Both the position numbers and the translations under genes were made by a program. From NCBI GenBank assembly GCA_034440575.1, contig JAOTOL010000865.1:86012-150011 (forward strand): 64,000 nucleotides of DNA, written 5' to 3'. Positions 35,123-47,515 of this stretch are shown here, in pieces. The first letter of the stretch is position 1, and each line of letters opens with the position of its first letter. The notes beneath the pieces were generated by a model. The model searched no databases. It was given only the letters and a program-made list of their open reading frames with translations, and had not been told where the DNA came from. The DNA is from Imbricaverruca yamaguchii. Taxonomy: Eukaryota; Arthropoda; Thecostraca; Neoverrucidae.

Positions 35123-37025
35123 TACGGACCGTGGGATGGCCTGACCCAGACACAGGATCGGTCACCATGCCGTAATAGGAGGCCGTTGCAGCTGCGTGCT
35201 CTCGGCGGTCGGCAAAGACAGCCGTCATACTGCGTGCGGTGCTCCCGAAACTGCAGGAACCTCTCAAGTTCCTGAAAATTTCGTTTTGACAATTCGGCGC
35301 ATTGGCTTGAAGTTTGGGATGCGTGCTCAATATTTCCCGGAGGATTCATATTTAGAAAATGGTGCTTCCAATACGGCATATGTACCCTGAGGACCAACCC
35401 GCTTCATATAATCTTCCTGAATATGGCTCATCTGCAAAATATGGCGTAACTATTTGACATTTAAATGCAAGATGTTGAGTTGTCAAATTAGAATAGCTAT
35501 TTACCACACTGAGTATTGTCTCACAGACTTGACGATCAGTCTATATCAAAGTTGAACTGGGCATTTTACATCAAGCTGACACCAGCCACCTAGCCGCCTA
35601 GCATAAGGACAGGCAGATCGCGTGACATGAAAACATAGCCACGTGACCGGCAACACGCCGTACGGTCCTGGACGTTATCGAATTTGCGCTGGAAAACGAT
35701 GACACAGAACACAGCGGAACATTTGCTTCTATTTTTGTTTCAGGCAAAGACAGTGCATTCGAAGGAAACGGATGATCTGGAAGGTCGAAAATGCAATGTC
35801 ACGTAGTGATGACGGCTTCGAGCTTAGAGATTGATGCTAAAGCTAGAAGACCCTGGAGGGATGATGTAAGCTCCGGCTTCCAGCTTGCTTTCGATAGGCT
35901 GCACGTATCCCAGCCTATCGCACTGAGAGGCACAAAGTCCAAGCTCAGCTCGGAAGAATCAACTCAATCCCCTCACATTTACTGGAAACACGAGGCAATC
36001 TTTGTAATCGTGATTGAGCGAAGGGATAACATAATTTAGTCGTTCTAGCGCAGTAAATTGTCCTTGCCAGCAAAGCGGTTTGGCAATCAGGCCGACATTG
36101 CGGCGTAACAAACACGATTTGGAAAATGAAGCAATGTTCGATCCGGGCTTTTTACAGCAATATGAGACCAGTGAATATAATGCTTAAGTGGAAGCTTGAA
36201 GGGCAATTGAAGAAGATTGACGAGCAACTTTAACGTGAAGTTTTCCGTCAACAGGGCAAAGACACGATTACGCCTCCTAACAATATTTCAGGCGTAGGTT
36301 GAACTCGAAAACAAGATGCATAACACGGTGTGCAGTGACAAATTGAGGTAAGGAGGCGGAAAAGAATACGTCGTACAATGCCCGGTGATGCATCGAGAGG
36401 AGTAGCTGGAAGAAGAGCTAGAACCCTGTGCCTGATTTCTAGTCAACTTCTAAATGCCCCTTATAGTAATGGCCCCAAAGCACGTGTTTTTAAAATCCTG
36501 TGAATCCACGCCATAGCATTATTTCGCTCAGATCAATGTATTTCCTGATAAGCTTAGACATCGAAGCGCCCGAAGACAAGCTCACTACCGAACTTTTGTA
36601 CGTTCGCCGTGTAGAGGGAACGGAAGTGTCAATCAACCAACACAACAACTGGGTGCGAACAATCGTCTTTGAATGATAATGTTAGGATAGAAAATGGACA
36701 TCAGCATTCCTGTTGATGGTCATGCAGTCAGCTATGCTCATGAGCGCTCGCTGCTTGACTGAGTGGGAGTGTAAAATGCTCATCATCATCAGCATACGCT
36801 AAACAAATGCAAAGCCACTCACCAACATGCTACCTGTTAATGTCTCTTGGGGAACATCGTCCCAAGCTTGATGATATCAAATCGAGGGAGTGATTACTGC
36901 GCCGGGCTGTGCATGCGCTATGCATGGATCAACGATTCTTCGGAGCCGCTGTGGCCCACCGGAGCCGAATGTGCTACACACTCTTTTTCTAACATAACCA
37001 ATGTGCTCGAAAGGGAATGCGCAAG
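35123..37025. other. Intron 3, unexplained stretch
   Basis: Nothing recognised beyond scattered short open frames. Confidence 0.3.
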
Positions 37026-37465
37026 TCCTGAAACTATCTAGATGATCAGCAAGGCCTGAAACTATCTGGATAGGCAGCAGTGTCTGACCATATCTAGATG
37101 TCTGACAAGGCCTGGAACTACCTAGACGATATGCAAGGCCTGCAACTATTAAGATGGCTCGCAAGCCTTGAAACTATCTGGATAGCTCACAATGCCTGCG
37201 ACTATCTAGATAGCACACGCGACCTGGAACTATCCATGTGGTCCGCAAGGCCGGGAGCAATCTAGATGGCCCGCCAGGCCTGGAACTACCTGCAGGACCC
37301 TTAAAGTCAATCTAAAAATGTCCTACAAGGCCCGGAACTCTCTATATAGCTATTAAGGTCTGAAACTAACTAGATTACTTATAAGGTCTGGAACTATCTA
37401 GACAACCCGCAGAAAAGCCTAAAGCCATGTCGATGGCCCGCAAGGCCTTGAACTATCTACACGGA
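37026..37465. repeat. Degenerate minisatellite of about 28 bp
   Basis: Units resemble caaggcctggaactatctag followed by atggcccg, about 15 copies, much diverged and with variable spacing, so older than the other arrays. Confidence 0.8.
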
Positions 37466-38059
37466 AACTTCGCCTTTTTAATCAGATTCATGATGTAACC
37501 AAGGCCATAGCAACGACGGTCCTGAGCATGCTTTCTGGCAAAACCGTTGGTGCTGCGTACTTAATGCTCGCCTGCCTGATGAACTTGTTAGCCAGACCTA
37601 GCTAATCACGTCCTCGAGCCTTCCATCCCGCCTGGGGGATGGAAGGATCATCAACACCTAATCACCGGTTACACAACCAGTCGTGGGTCGAGCTGAGCAG
37701 AATACTTTATCACAGCCCGACATTCTGAACACTGGAAGAGGAACTGAACGCTGAGACTGCGAACTCGGAGTTCATGGTGTTACCGTATGTTTATGACATT
37801 CAATTCTCTTAATTTAATCACGTATTAAATTAATTTTGTGATATATATCGTTCCTTTTTTCTCCACCGAGTTCAGGGGTATAATGCTGCCTGTCACAGAA
37901 CTTCATTATATCGCAGAGCTTCAACAGCACACTGGCCAAGCGCAACAGCTGTAAACTGAACTGAAACTGTGAGCTGAACAGGGCCGCAACATTCCAGCCA
38001 CCACTATGGCGCACCGTGCCGTGAAGCATTCCATTGCGCACCTTGTCGTCGCCCGCCCA

Positions 38060-38255
38060 GCTGCTACCCCGCCAAATGGCGCACTGTACCGCCGCTCGAT
38101 CAGCTGCTACCCCGCCAAATGGCACACCGTACCGCCGCTCGATCAGCTGCTACCCCGCCAAATGGCGCACTGTACCGCCGCTCGATCAGCTGCTACCCCG
38201 CCAAATGGCACACTGTACCGCCGCCTCCCCAGCTGCTATCTCGCCAACATGCGCC
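38060..38255. repeat. 43-bp tandem repeat, about 4.5 copies
   Basis: gctgctaccccgccaaatgg begins at 38060, 38103, 38146 and 38189, with a diverged copy at 38232. The period is exactly 43. The unit also carries actgtaccgccgctcgatca. Confidence 0.93.
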
Positions 38256-38469
38256 CGACTGTGCGTTCTGACGCGCGTCCACAAACAGTTCCTCACCGTG
38301 TCGATAGATGGCGTTAGGAGCATTGGTCTTCTGAGCATCGGTCTCTCGGAGCGTCACAGTGCCGGTGTTCTGACTGCGACGACAGGACAGTTACGGTCCC
38401 CTCGCGGCACGAACAGACACTCCAGCTGGGGGAATTTCCTCACGAGTGCTTAACCTCACGTAACATGCG

Positions 38470-38632
38470 TTGGTATTGTCGTTTGCGGCTTTACGTCGCA
38501 CTCAGCAGCTGAGGCCATACGGCGTCGCCTGCCTCTCACCCTGGCAGGAAGGGCGGGCGACTGTGGGAAACCGACCCCGTACCCCGGACATGCCAGACGC
38601 CCAGCCTAACCACTGAGCTACCGCCCCGACAG
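38470..38632 (-). mobile_element. tRNA-derived SINE
   Basis: On the - strand the element starts ggggcggtagctcagtggtt (a tRNA A box), with a B-box-like ggggtcggtttcccac about 40 bp later. It then runs through a body ending gtgcgacgtaaagccgcaaa and cgacaa. This head-plus-tail arrangement is typical of invertebrate tRNA SINEs. It is too diverged and too long to be a functional tRNA. No target duplication was confirmed. Confidence 0.7.
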
Positions 38633-38639
38633 GTGCTAC

Positions 38640-39475
38640 GAACAGACACTTAAATTTGTTAACAAATAGCAACGCAGCCTTTCTCCCGTTTCTCGCAATC
38701 TCACGGCAACAATGAGGGATTGGTTTAATCCTAACAACCGCACTTACCACGCGTGTCACCTCCACTTGGTGTCTTTCAGCCATATCCACATGGATCGGAC
38801 CGACGAACAGAAGTCCCATTCGAGAGGCCACTCCACAGTCGTGGCGACTGAACTGGTGAAGGGTATGCAGGTATAGGAGTACACAGCAGGCATAAAGCTG
38901 AACTAATGCGCTATAAATGCTGTGGTGTTTCTCTGTTATTTTCCAGCAGCGTGTCTAGCAATATTACTATTCATGACAATGAACATGAATGCAGGAGTGG
39001 AACGTGCAACCGAAAACCACCGGTGCTCATGGACATCCGGTTGCCGTTAGTTCCTCCCCCAAACCAATAACTTGGATTTTGGCCACTCATGTTTCAGACT
39101 ACGGGAACTCTTTTTTCTGAGAAATGTGCAAATAAATCCATACATGAAGAGGCGAAAAAAAATCGGGGGGATTTAACAATCTTCCTTTTCTCTTACTTTG
39201 AAACTAATGGATCCATTAATTGCTAACGACAGGATTCCCAGAAGAGCTGTACGAGCGGTAGTGGTTGGCTTAACAAAGATGTTCTCAGCGACCAAAGTGA
39301 ATGCATCTGATATGAAAGGCTGCAGTACCTGCCTCTTTGGCCAAAACACCACCTACCCGACAATGCAAATGATGTCTCTCATCCGATAGCAAACTTCCAT
39401 CAAGCATCACATCAGCTCGGACTACCACTGCGGCTCCAACGGCAGCTGCAGCTGACCGCCGCCCTGTGCCCCCAG
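38640..39475. other. End of intron 3, nothing recognised
   Basis: Ordinary intron sequence up to the acceptor at 39475. A codon-like stretch at 39416-39457 ends in a stop before the branch-like ctgac and is probably intronic. Confidence 0.35.
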
Positions 39476-39668
39476 GACGAGAAGGAGCAGTCGTCGCCGC
39501 TCTTCTCCTCCACCCGCGACCAGGCGGTCTTCAACACCATCTCGATGGACTCGCTCGACTGTTCGTCGTACGAGGCGGCCGAGACAATCGCGCGCTCCTG
39601 CCGCACCAACATGAACAACTACACCATCGCCTTCGAGGCCAGCATGACCAGCAGCGCGAATGAGCCAC
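39476..39668 (+). CDS. RUSC-family gene, coding exon 3
   Basis: The acceptor is tgtgcccccag|gac with a branch-like ctgac 20-25 bp upstream, and the donor is ccac|gtgagt (GT 39669-39670). The exon encodes about 64 residues starting DEKEQSSPLFSSTRDQAVF and containing SMDSLDCSSYEAAETIARSC. It is Ser-rich, probably disordered, and shows clear coding codon choice. It enters in phase 0 and leaves in phase 1, matching both neighbours. No named domain was recognised. Codons upstream of the acceptor also stay open to about 39413, so a slightly earlier start is possible. Confidence 0.75.
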
Positions 39669-40143
39669 GTGAGTAGATTGTCGCGCGGTTGCGCGGGAGA
39701 GGTGCCCGGGACGCGCTTGACTGAAGGTGTCCAGAACTTGCCCACGAACACGTCTACTTCACGATCACGAAATCCGAAGTCGCAGGTCGAAATAAGAAGT
39801 CCGCCTTAAATTTGGAGATGTTTGACGGTCCGAATTTGCCCCTTAACGTTCGTGCAACGTTGATCCCTCCTAACTTCGCCAACCATCGACGTTCCATTTT
39901 AAAGACCAATTAGGCATTTTCCTCACTGACCCTTGTATATGATCGCTTGATCGCTTGGTTTTCTGGATGTTTCCAACAAACTGTCAGTGCTGCCAAGTAC
40001 ACAACAACGGACTGATTCCGGTCAGGCGGTCAGCTTTGCCAAAACAACCATCAGCCTCCTTTCACCTATTTCCTAATGTTGTTGGATATGTACCTTATAT
40101 ATATATATATATATTCAATATATATGCGTATATATATATATGT

Positions 40144-40175
<32 letters not shown>

Positions 40176-43100
40176 TTATCTATGCGTGTGTATATGCATG
40201 CTTAAGGGTATGTACTTTTGTCTGCATGTGCATAACAAAATATGCCCAATAGAAAAATCATTATACGAGAGGGAAAGATGGCAGAGACGATGGCACATGC
40301 TATAAACGACAAATTTCAGACACATATGTCAAAAAGGTAGTGAAAAGCTGGGCACTGGGAATCAAACGCTGAGCATTCGAGAGACACACCCCACGTCTTC
40401 TGTCCACTGTTAGTGCCGCCGGCCGCCAGCCGAGTAACGAACCAGCTCAGAACAGCGCGATAAACAACGGCATTCCCACCTCAGATATTCATCGACGTAA
40501 ACAGCTGGTCTTTTCCAGCATACAGACCAGCGCTCACACACCTGACTATCAGCAGCCCTTTCGAAAGGAAAACACCACCAGACGTCATAGAACCGCATCC
40601 TGAGCGGGTTGCTTTGAATCGTGTTTCCTCTTTGGAAATTGTTGGAGTGTGTCTTCTAGAAGCTAAAACGGAAATCAGACTGGAAGTAGTGGTTTGGTCG
40701 GGGTGCACCCAGTTAATGCTTCTTGCGAGACAATTTCGTGGGCTAGGTCTGTGGATATTAACCAATAAATTCCTGCAGAGGATGGGAGGTAGAGGTAAGA
40801 CAACTGCATCGTGCTTCGCCAATAATTGAAACAGATGTCGCAAATGCGTAGAATTCATCTCGGAACAAAGACAAGTGCTGGGACATATAGTACACTGTTG
40901 ACGACCAGTAATATATAATTCAAATGCAAAAATATATACATGGTCAAATAGTACTAAATCCTAGCTTCTTCCGGAAATCTCGATAAACTTGGATACACTT
41001 CTCCCTAGTAGATGTGCCGAGAAGTAAAAGCGCATTCCCTTTGCACAATCCTTGGCGACCTGATGCGGCGCATCGTCCCATGCCACACATCCCTCAATGT
41101 GTTTCGAACGAATGCTGTTACGACTCTGTACCCCCCTGTTTGTTCTAGCAGAAGAAAATGACACTATTCGTAGGTTCGGAACTTTAAGACGGTGGGACAG
41201 GTGGTCAAAAATCATGTAACACAGCTTGCTCATGAAGAGGAGTGCGTGAAACGTCGGAGTGTACAAGCATTTCAACTAGAAGAAAAATGCACCAACATAT
41301 TTTCCCTAGTCTCCGAAATATCCGAAACCTGCATGTGAGTGGAGGAAAATATTCGCCTCATCCCGTTGGGAAATCACACTGAACTAATCCATATTTAACC
41401 ATTTCGGACCAGAGATAGAAAAAGGATGCACCAAGAGTGCAATCATTGGAGAATGACACATTCGACAGACCGCTATGGGTCGGGACGAAAAGGCACGGGT
41501 CCAAGCTATATCTCAATAATACATACCACAGAAACAAGGCAAAAACTAAACGTGATAGATAAAGTCAAGATAGGCTTGACTTTTTGTTAGGGGTCCGACG
41601 AGATAACAAAAGCCTGCGCTTGGATGTCATATTATATTAAAGCAGTCACTTGCAGGCCTCCTTGAGCCTATGAAAGATATTGAATGCCTCTGTATGTCCC
41701 AGTAAAGCTTGCCAATAGGCGTGCGTCGTATATTTCAGTGATTCTAGTGCTGAAATCCATTTTGACCTTGACATCGAATACGAACTAACATCATTGAACT
41801 GTAACCAAAATGGAGAACTGAAACTTACGAAATGGCACAGCCTCGCAATCTTGCATCGTTGGCGAAATCTTCCATCCCGATACCTCACCCGTGGACGATC
41901 GCATTGGCCTCCACCGTTCTGGCACCATTGAGGTTGAGTCTCTACACGAGCTTGCATACGGCGCCGGGCTTGGAGGGCCAGATCCTGGCCGGGCCGATAA
42001 TGTTGGGCACGTGACAGGCGGACGGCCGAGCCGGGGAATTGGCGGCACGCCAAGCTGCCGGCTGAAATTCTGCGGCTGGGCACGAATTCTCACGTCGGGT
42101 GGTGGCGGCGGGTACCACGGGCGCCACGAGCCCGGGCCTGCTCAGTATAGGGCTCTACTCTGTAAGACCACCCGAGCAAACATTCAATCCAAATTGCTCG
42201 CAACAAATGCGGCGTGCATGTTGTCAGAACAGGCTAAAACCGGAGAGCAGTCTCATCTAATATAGCTTGTAACGTCATACGTTACGCACCGAGGAAATGT
42301 AAGCGCTCTTGAGGCCGATGGGATAAATTGCTATTGATTCACGTGTAAATCAGCTCAATCCAATAATTTCTTCTTAGGATAGACATCTTGTCGAAATATA
42401 CCAATAATTTTATGAGATAAATGCTACTTTAAGCAGACCCAAGGAATGCTAGTTGCTCAAACTTGAAGAGTTTTCAGAAATCGGATATTTTTATTCGCCG
42501 CCTTTCAGCCCATACTTTTCCTCTTCTGAATGCACTCTTTCACTGTTGTGGAAAATGCAATTTTCGCAAGGTTCCCACATCATTCCCGTAATCTGCGCGA
42601 CGTCATGCACGCCCCAATAAGCGCTACCTGTGAGAAATCCGAATGAGACGTCGAAAATACAAGCTCCGCAGAGCAACACTCCAAGTTCAAAGTTCCAAAT
42701 TCCAAGACATACAGGTTCAAGTTGACCTGACCCACCAGGAAACCGCCAGAATGGGCTGCTGGTAGGCGCTTGGATCAGCAAACCACGGCGTCGCTGTCTC
42801 CGGATGGTGTACGTCCTGGTGCTCTCTCGTGTATGATATTGAATGCAAGCGTACACAACTGCAAACGTAGATCGGGTAGTCGAGTTATAGAAGGTCATCA
42901 ATCATGCTGCGAGAGTGATGTCAGGAAGGCGGAGGTGTGATCGCACATATCAGTGGTCACGCCGTCGGGGTGGATGTCGGCGAGTGACTGTGCTGCTTAT
43001 CTTGACTCATGCCTTCGGCACGAGATCATCTGGACTGAACAGCTATCATTCACGTCCACATCCGCAGCATCCTCCACATCATCGTCCACATCATCATCCA

Positions 43101-44722
43101 TAAATGAATGAAATGAAGAGACAAAGGAATTGAGGAAACAACTGAAAATCGTAAGCTTCCAGTGAAATGTTCACCGTTTCTTCCATAAGTACTAAAAACA
43201 TTCTCCTGGACGTGGAGTACACTCCTGGGGTACCTCGTCAAATTTTGTGCTTCAATCTAGACAAAGGATGGGCTGAAACACCTGCATCCAATCCAATCCG
43301 GATCCGGGAATGGCATCATACAGGACAGCATCATAGCTTTAAGATCAATCTCAAATTGAATCAGCATGTGATGATAAAGGTAAAATTATATCCAGTCCGA
43401 TCCGATACCAATTCAATTAGATATACGTAGGGAAAGGTTAATCCTTATTATAGTCCAACCTTAACCATGTGATGTTTAGTATTTTCCGGCTTATTGTTCC
43501 TTTCATTTATGAAGCATATCGTCACTCCCATCTCCCACCACAAATCGTTGCATTGCAGTGCACAGTAAACTTCTGTATGCCGTCATCCTCCCACGCGTTC
43601 ATTTCCATGAAAAGCTGGGAATCGCCGCCACCCCACCGATCCTGCCGACAATCCCTGGTTTATCATGTATACCGTGGGTAGATTATTATAAACGTACGCC
43701 AAGCACAGCATCAGCTCTGCTTCAGAAATGGCCCAATGAACGGTTAGCAAGAATATGCACTTCTATGCCGAATGTTCGTTTTTTTGCAGCCACGGTACCC
43801 TTAAGCCGGTTTATTATATTTTTCAGCGAACCGAAGATCGTAACTATTTTGCGGGCTCCGTCTCCATCGCTATTCTTTCGCTATTCTTGGAGTCCAACAC
43901 TTCCTCTAAAGTCGTGATGCAGCAACGAGGCGTAAATGGCGAAAACACTATTTCGAAAAGAACCTTTGATCTATTTGTGTCTTAGCTGAACACGTTACTA
44001 TGCGGTCGTTCCACCGATCCTGGGGGCACATCCGATCTGTGGAACTGCAGGAGATTAGTAGTTTTAAAACTGCCTGTAAATGCAAATGTGCGGCCTAAGC
44101 GCTTGCATTATCCCTTCACATCCCGTTCACAGTATCTTCCCGATGAGTACACTTGCAGGATGCTAACTCGCTCGATGTCGGACGTTCCTTGCCACACAAT
44201 ATATGACACTTCTTGCATCGAGCCAACCAAATGGATTAGCTATCAGCGATAATATTGGAACGCATCACAATAATCGAATAACTACTGTAACACAATTTGC
44301 CATCACGGCCCGTAGGCAGTAGATGACAAAGGCCATCAGATATCCAGAGGCGGGAGGCGATATTTGCGAGCCATAAAAACTAGTGTGTGAGATCTGCAAA
44401 TTGAATAATCTAACAGGTGATAGAGTGAGGAGATAATGTGGTTTTCCTGCATCCAATTGTGTCCGCAGTGTACTTCATCGCACTCCGCTTTGTGACATAT
44501 TGTGCTACACCTCTGTGCTGTGGACAAATAAATCATGAATAAAACACAATACAACTTATGTATCCAACCAAGAGGGTTCATCCCTCGATCTACGGAATTC
44601 GAAAAATAAACGACTCTCATTTATCGGTGTACTGACGATCCAAAGTAGCTGATCAAACAAGCAGCGAAAGTTGCTAAGTGGGTTAGCTTCGTTGCATTTG
44701 CAATGTGTCGTTCCTTCCACAG
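39669..44722. other. Intron 4
   Basis: Contains TA/TG microsatellite sequence at about 40098-40185. A GC-rich patch at about 41920-42140 has overlapping open frames on both strands that I could not assign. No mobile element was clearly recognised. Confidence 0.35.
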
Positions 44723-46138
44723 AATTCGCCCCCGTGGACAACGGTCCTGCCATTCGTTACCACGAGCAGTTCCACCACTCGGCTGGCTCCATGACCACGT
44801 GGTCGGAGCAAAGACCAAGACCACCGGCCGCCGGCGCCGCCGCCGCAGCCGCCGCCGGCACCGAAGATGCCGTCGGGGCCGCCGCCGCCACCGCCAACGT
44901 CCAGTCCAAGAGCATGCCGGACGCGCTGATGAACACGCCGGCCACCGGCTCGGTGCTGGTCTACGACGTGAACCACGCGCAGCAGCGCGACGAGAACAGC
45001 ACCTCGCTGTTCCGGCTGTTCATCCGGCAGCGGCGCGAACAGCTCATCTCGTCCAGCGGCCAGTCGTCCAGCGAGGTGCTGACCGGCCACAGCGACAGCT
45101 GCTCCGACTGCCCCATGAAGAGCGAGTCGGAGAGCGAGCCGAGCGGCGAGCCGCGGCCACCGGCGCGACTCAACCTGCTGGAGCCGGTGCCGACCGGCGT
45201 GTACCGGCCGCCGCGCGCCGGCCGCGCCGCCAAGAGCGACTCGAGCTGCAGCGACGCGTCGTCAGGCCGCGGCCGGGCCGCGCGCCGCGAGTTGCCGCAG
45301 GTGGACCACGGCATCCAGACGTCGTCGTCGCTGGCGGCGCGGCCGCAGCCCGCCGGCAAGACGTCGCTCTACGTCTGCTACCCGCACTACTCGATGCCGA
45401 ACCTGCAGTTCCTCTCCGAGTGCCCGATCCAGGCGTCGGTGCACCTGTGCCCGCAGACGCCGCCGGCGGCGGCGCGCGGCGGCGCCGCCACCGCGCGCCG
45501 GCGCGCGCGCCGGCCCTACTCGTGCAGCGACGCCGAGGCGCTGCGCACCAGCAACCTGTCGCACATCCGCGACTGGCGCTCGCTGCGCATGCTGCTGCCG
45601 CAGCGGTTCCAGCGGGTGGTCGACGAGCTGGGCTACGGCGGCGTCGCCGACGGCGGCGCGTGCGAGTCGGCCGCCCGGCGGCGGTCGCCCGACGAGGCGG
45701 CCGGCTGTGCGCACGCGCCGGCCGACGCGCGCCTCACCGACTCGCAGCGCAAGGGCATCCTGCGGCGCAGCGGGTCGGCGCGCGAGCGCCACTGCGCCGC
45801 CTGCTCGTCGCCGCCGCGCCGCTCGCTGCCCGAGCCGCTGCAGCTGTGGCTGCGCGGCGCCGCCAACTTCGCCGCCGACAGCGAGCGCGAGCTCGAGCTG
45901 GCCGCCAAGACGCCGCTCAGCGACTCGAGCGACGGAAGCAAGGCGAAGCGCGTCAGCTTCTCCGACAGTCGCCAGGAGTACGAGGACGCCGCCGACGGCG
46001 GCGGCGGCGGCGGCAGCGAGCCCGAGGTCAAGATGCGGCTCGTGTTCGGCGAACGGTCAGAGTGCGTGGTCAAGTCGCGCACACCGTCACCCTCACACCC
46101 TAAGCGCGTCATCATCGTGGAGAAGGAGAGCTTTAAAG
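44723..46138 (+). CDS. RUSC-family gene, large central coding exon
   Basis: The acceptor is ttccttccacag (ends 44722) and the donor is aaag|gtgagc (GT 46139-46140). At 1416 nt it is the largest exon, about residues 173-644. The product is mostly low complexity: an Ala-rich run, repeated Ser/Arg clusters and a Gly run near 46000. One hydrophobic island, TSLYVCYPHYSMPNLQFLSE (about residues 386-405), stands out as possibly folded or conserved. A GILR tetrapeptide at 45754-45765 and an RVSF tetrapeptide at 45949-45960 match the two known docking motifs for protein phosphatase 1. Another frame is also open for over 450 codons, an effect of the high GC. The chosen frame is the one that agrees in phase with both neighbouring exons. 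A TA microsatellite lies about 45 bp beyond the donor. Confidence 0.85.
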
Positions 46139-46182
46139 GTGAGCCGGTGAATGCAGCAACCACGCAGCTCGAACTACCATAT

Positions 46183-46202
46183 ATATATATATATATATAT
46201 AT
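46183..46202. repeat. (TA)n microsatellite close to a splice donor
   Basis: About ten TA pairs starting roughly 45 bp after the donor of the large central exon. Confidence 0.9.
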
Positions 46203-46689
46203 CCAAAGAGAGCTATTTGATAGCATTAGTACTGCACACACAAACGCTATGTATAACTGGTGTCACAAACAGCTTGGTACTCAGGTCCGGCATCTGGCAG
46301 CTGAATATCTCGCATATGTAGAGGTGTGATAGGAAACATTATGCCAATGCAGGATATCCAGGTGCGAGGACGCTCAGCCGGCCTGCCAAGTTCTTGTGAC
46401 GCCAATGGTACATGCCTAAGTGTGGTGGGTGGTGGGAAACAGCATTCCTACGCAGGCTATTCAGGTGTCAGAACTGGCAAGCCCCGCCTGACTGCCAAGC
46501 TATTTGTGACACCAACAGTACATATCAGGGGATGGAGAATCTTATTCATGCACTTGCTTCCATATTCGCCGCCGTTATGCACTGTGGCACTGTGCACACT
46601 GCGGAGCTATTTGTGTGTGTGTCTATTCGATCTATTGGCGCCCGTGAACAGAGGACTACTCCGGAGGACATATCTGGGGAAGCGAGGTC

Positions 46690-47085
46690 ATGTCCTTGAG
46701 GTGAGCACTCGCCTTCGGTGGAATGTGCGGGGTACTCTTAACTATGGATAGCCCCTAGGAACGTAGGCTGTGCTGCCCAACACCAATGCTTACTGGTAGA
46801 CTGCGCCGCTTCAAAGCTATGCGTTGCGTGACAGTCTACAACATTCACTCCTGGTCAGCTGTAGGTATGCGCTTGCGCGATCGTCACGTGATCATTTACC
46901 TGCAGCCATGCAGTTAGAAACACGGATCTACGCTGCTCCCGCCTTCGGTCTTCAGGCAGCCAAACAACATTGGCAGTTCAGCAAGCGGTCCACCACTAGA
47001 GCCCTGCAGACAAGCAGCATTTTATTGCTTTGGATTTCGGACTTCGGTAACACAGAACGAGCTGGAAATGTTAGAAGGAGCTCTG
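46690..47085 (+). repeat. Dispersed repeat, copy A (inverted relative to 50.76 kb)
   Basis: Shares long similarity with the reverse complement of 50755-51130, for example gccttcggtggaatgtgcgg, gcgttgcgtgacagtcta and aacaacattggcagtt. The family is unknown. It is non-coding in both copies. Confidence 0.85.
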
Positions 47086-47428
47086 TTGCAAAAGATGCAG
47101 TAACATGAGATCAGAAGTTTATGATGTCAACGGAGCATTCTCTTACCGTAAAATAATAGTATAATGTTTAACCTTTACGCATTTTAGAAATTTAGTTCGA
47201 ATTCTTGCTGGGGTGGCCTTATAAACAACGATCAAATTGCTAAGCAGACCTTCTTGCGTGAACCCTGTCCGCATCACCCGATCCATTATTTGCAGTGTTG
47301 CAGTACAAATTTGGCAAAACGCTTCACGTGCTGGCAGTACACCGACAAGGCCACTCCGGTAGCTCGCTCTCAACCTTATCGTCCCAATTGCCAGCTGACC
47401 CTCCCAGCTGGGGACTAAAAGCAAGCGC

Positions 47429-47515
47429 GTGGAGAGACTGGAACCCAGCACCGCCAGGGCATCGTAGACGGAGGAAACATAGCTCTCCAACCAACTGCAC
47501 CACTGGGGGGGGCAA
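47429..47515 (-). mobile_element. tRNA-like SINE head
   Basis: On the - strand, ccagtggtgcagttggttgg gives a tRNA-like A box, and gtgctgggttccagtctctc gives a near-consensus B box (GGTTCcAGTC) about 55 bp later. A SINE body probably continues toward 47290. It does not fold as a normal tRNA by eye. Confidence 0.5.

Noticed and set aside
34411..35275. Frames of about 186-188 codons (SDERVTRGVRR repeats)
   Set aside because: Translation of the 25-bp minisatellite.
39416..39457. Possible separate exon (SSDYHCGSNGSCS)
   Set aside because: It runs into a stop next to a branch-point-like ctgac, and the following tract is a good acceptor; no donor fits.
41646..42265. Overlapping frames on both strands in a GC-rich patch
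   Set aside because: No consistent protein signal; composition alone explains them.
44703..46103. Second + strand open frame of 466 codons over the large exon
   Set aside because: It is out of phase with the neighbouring exons and has an Arg/Ala-rich composition typical of a shifted GC-rich frame.
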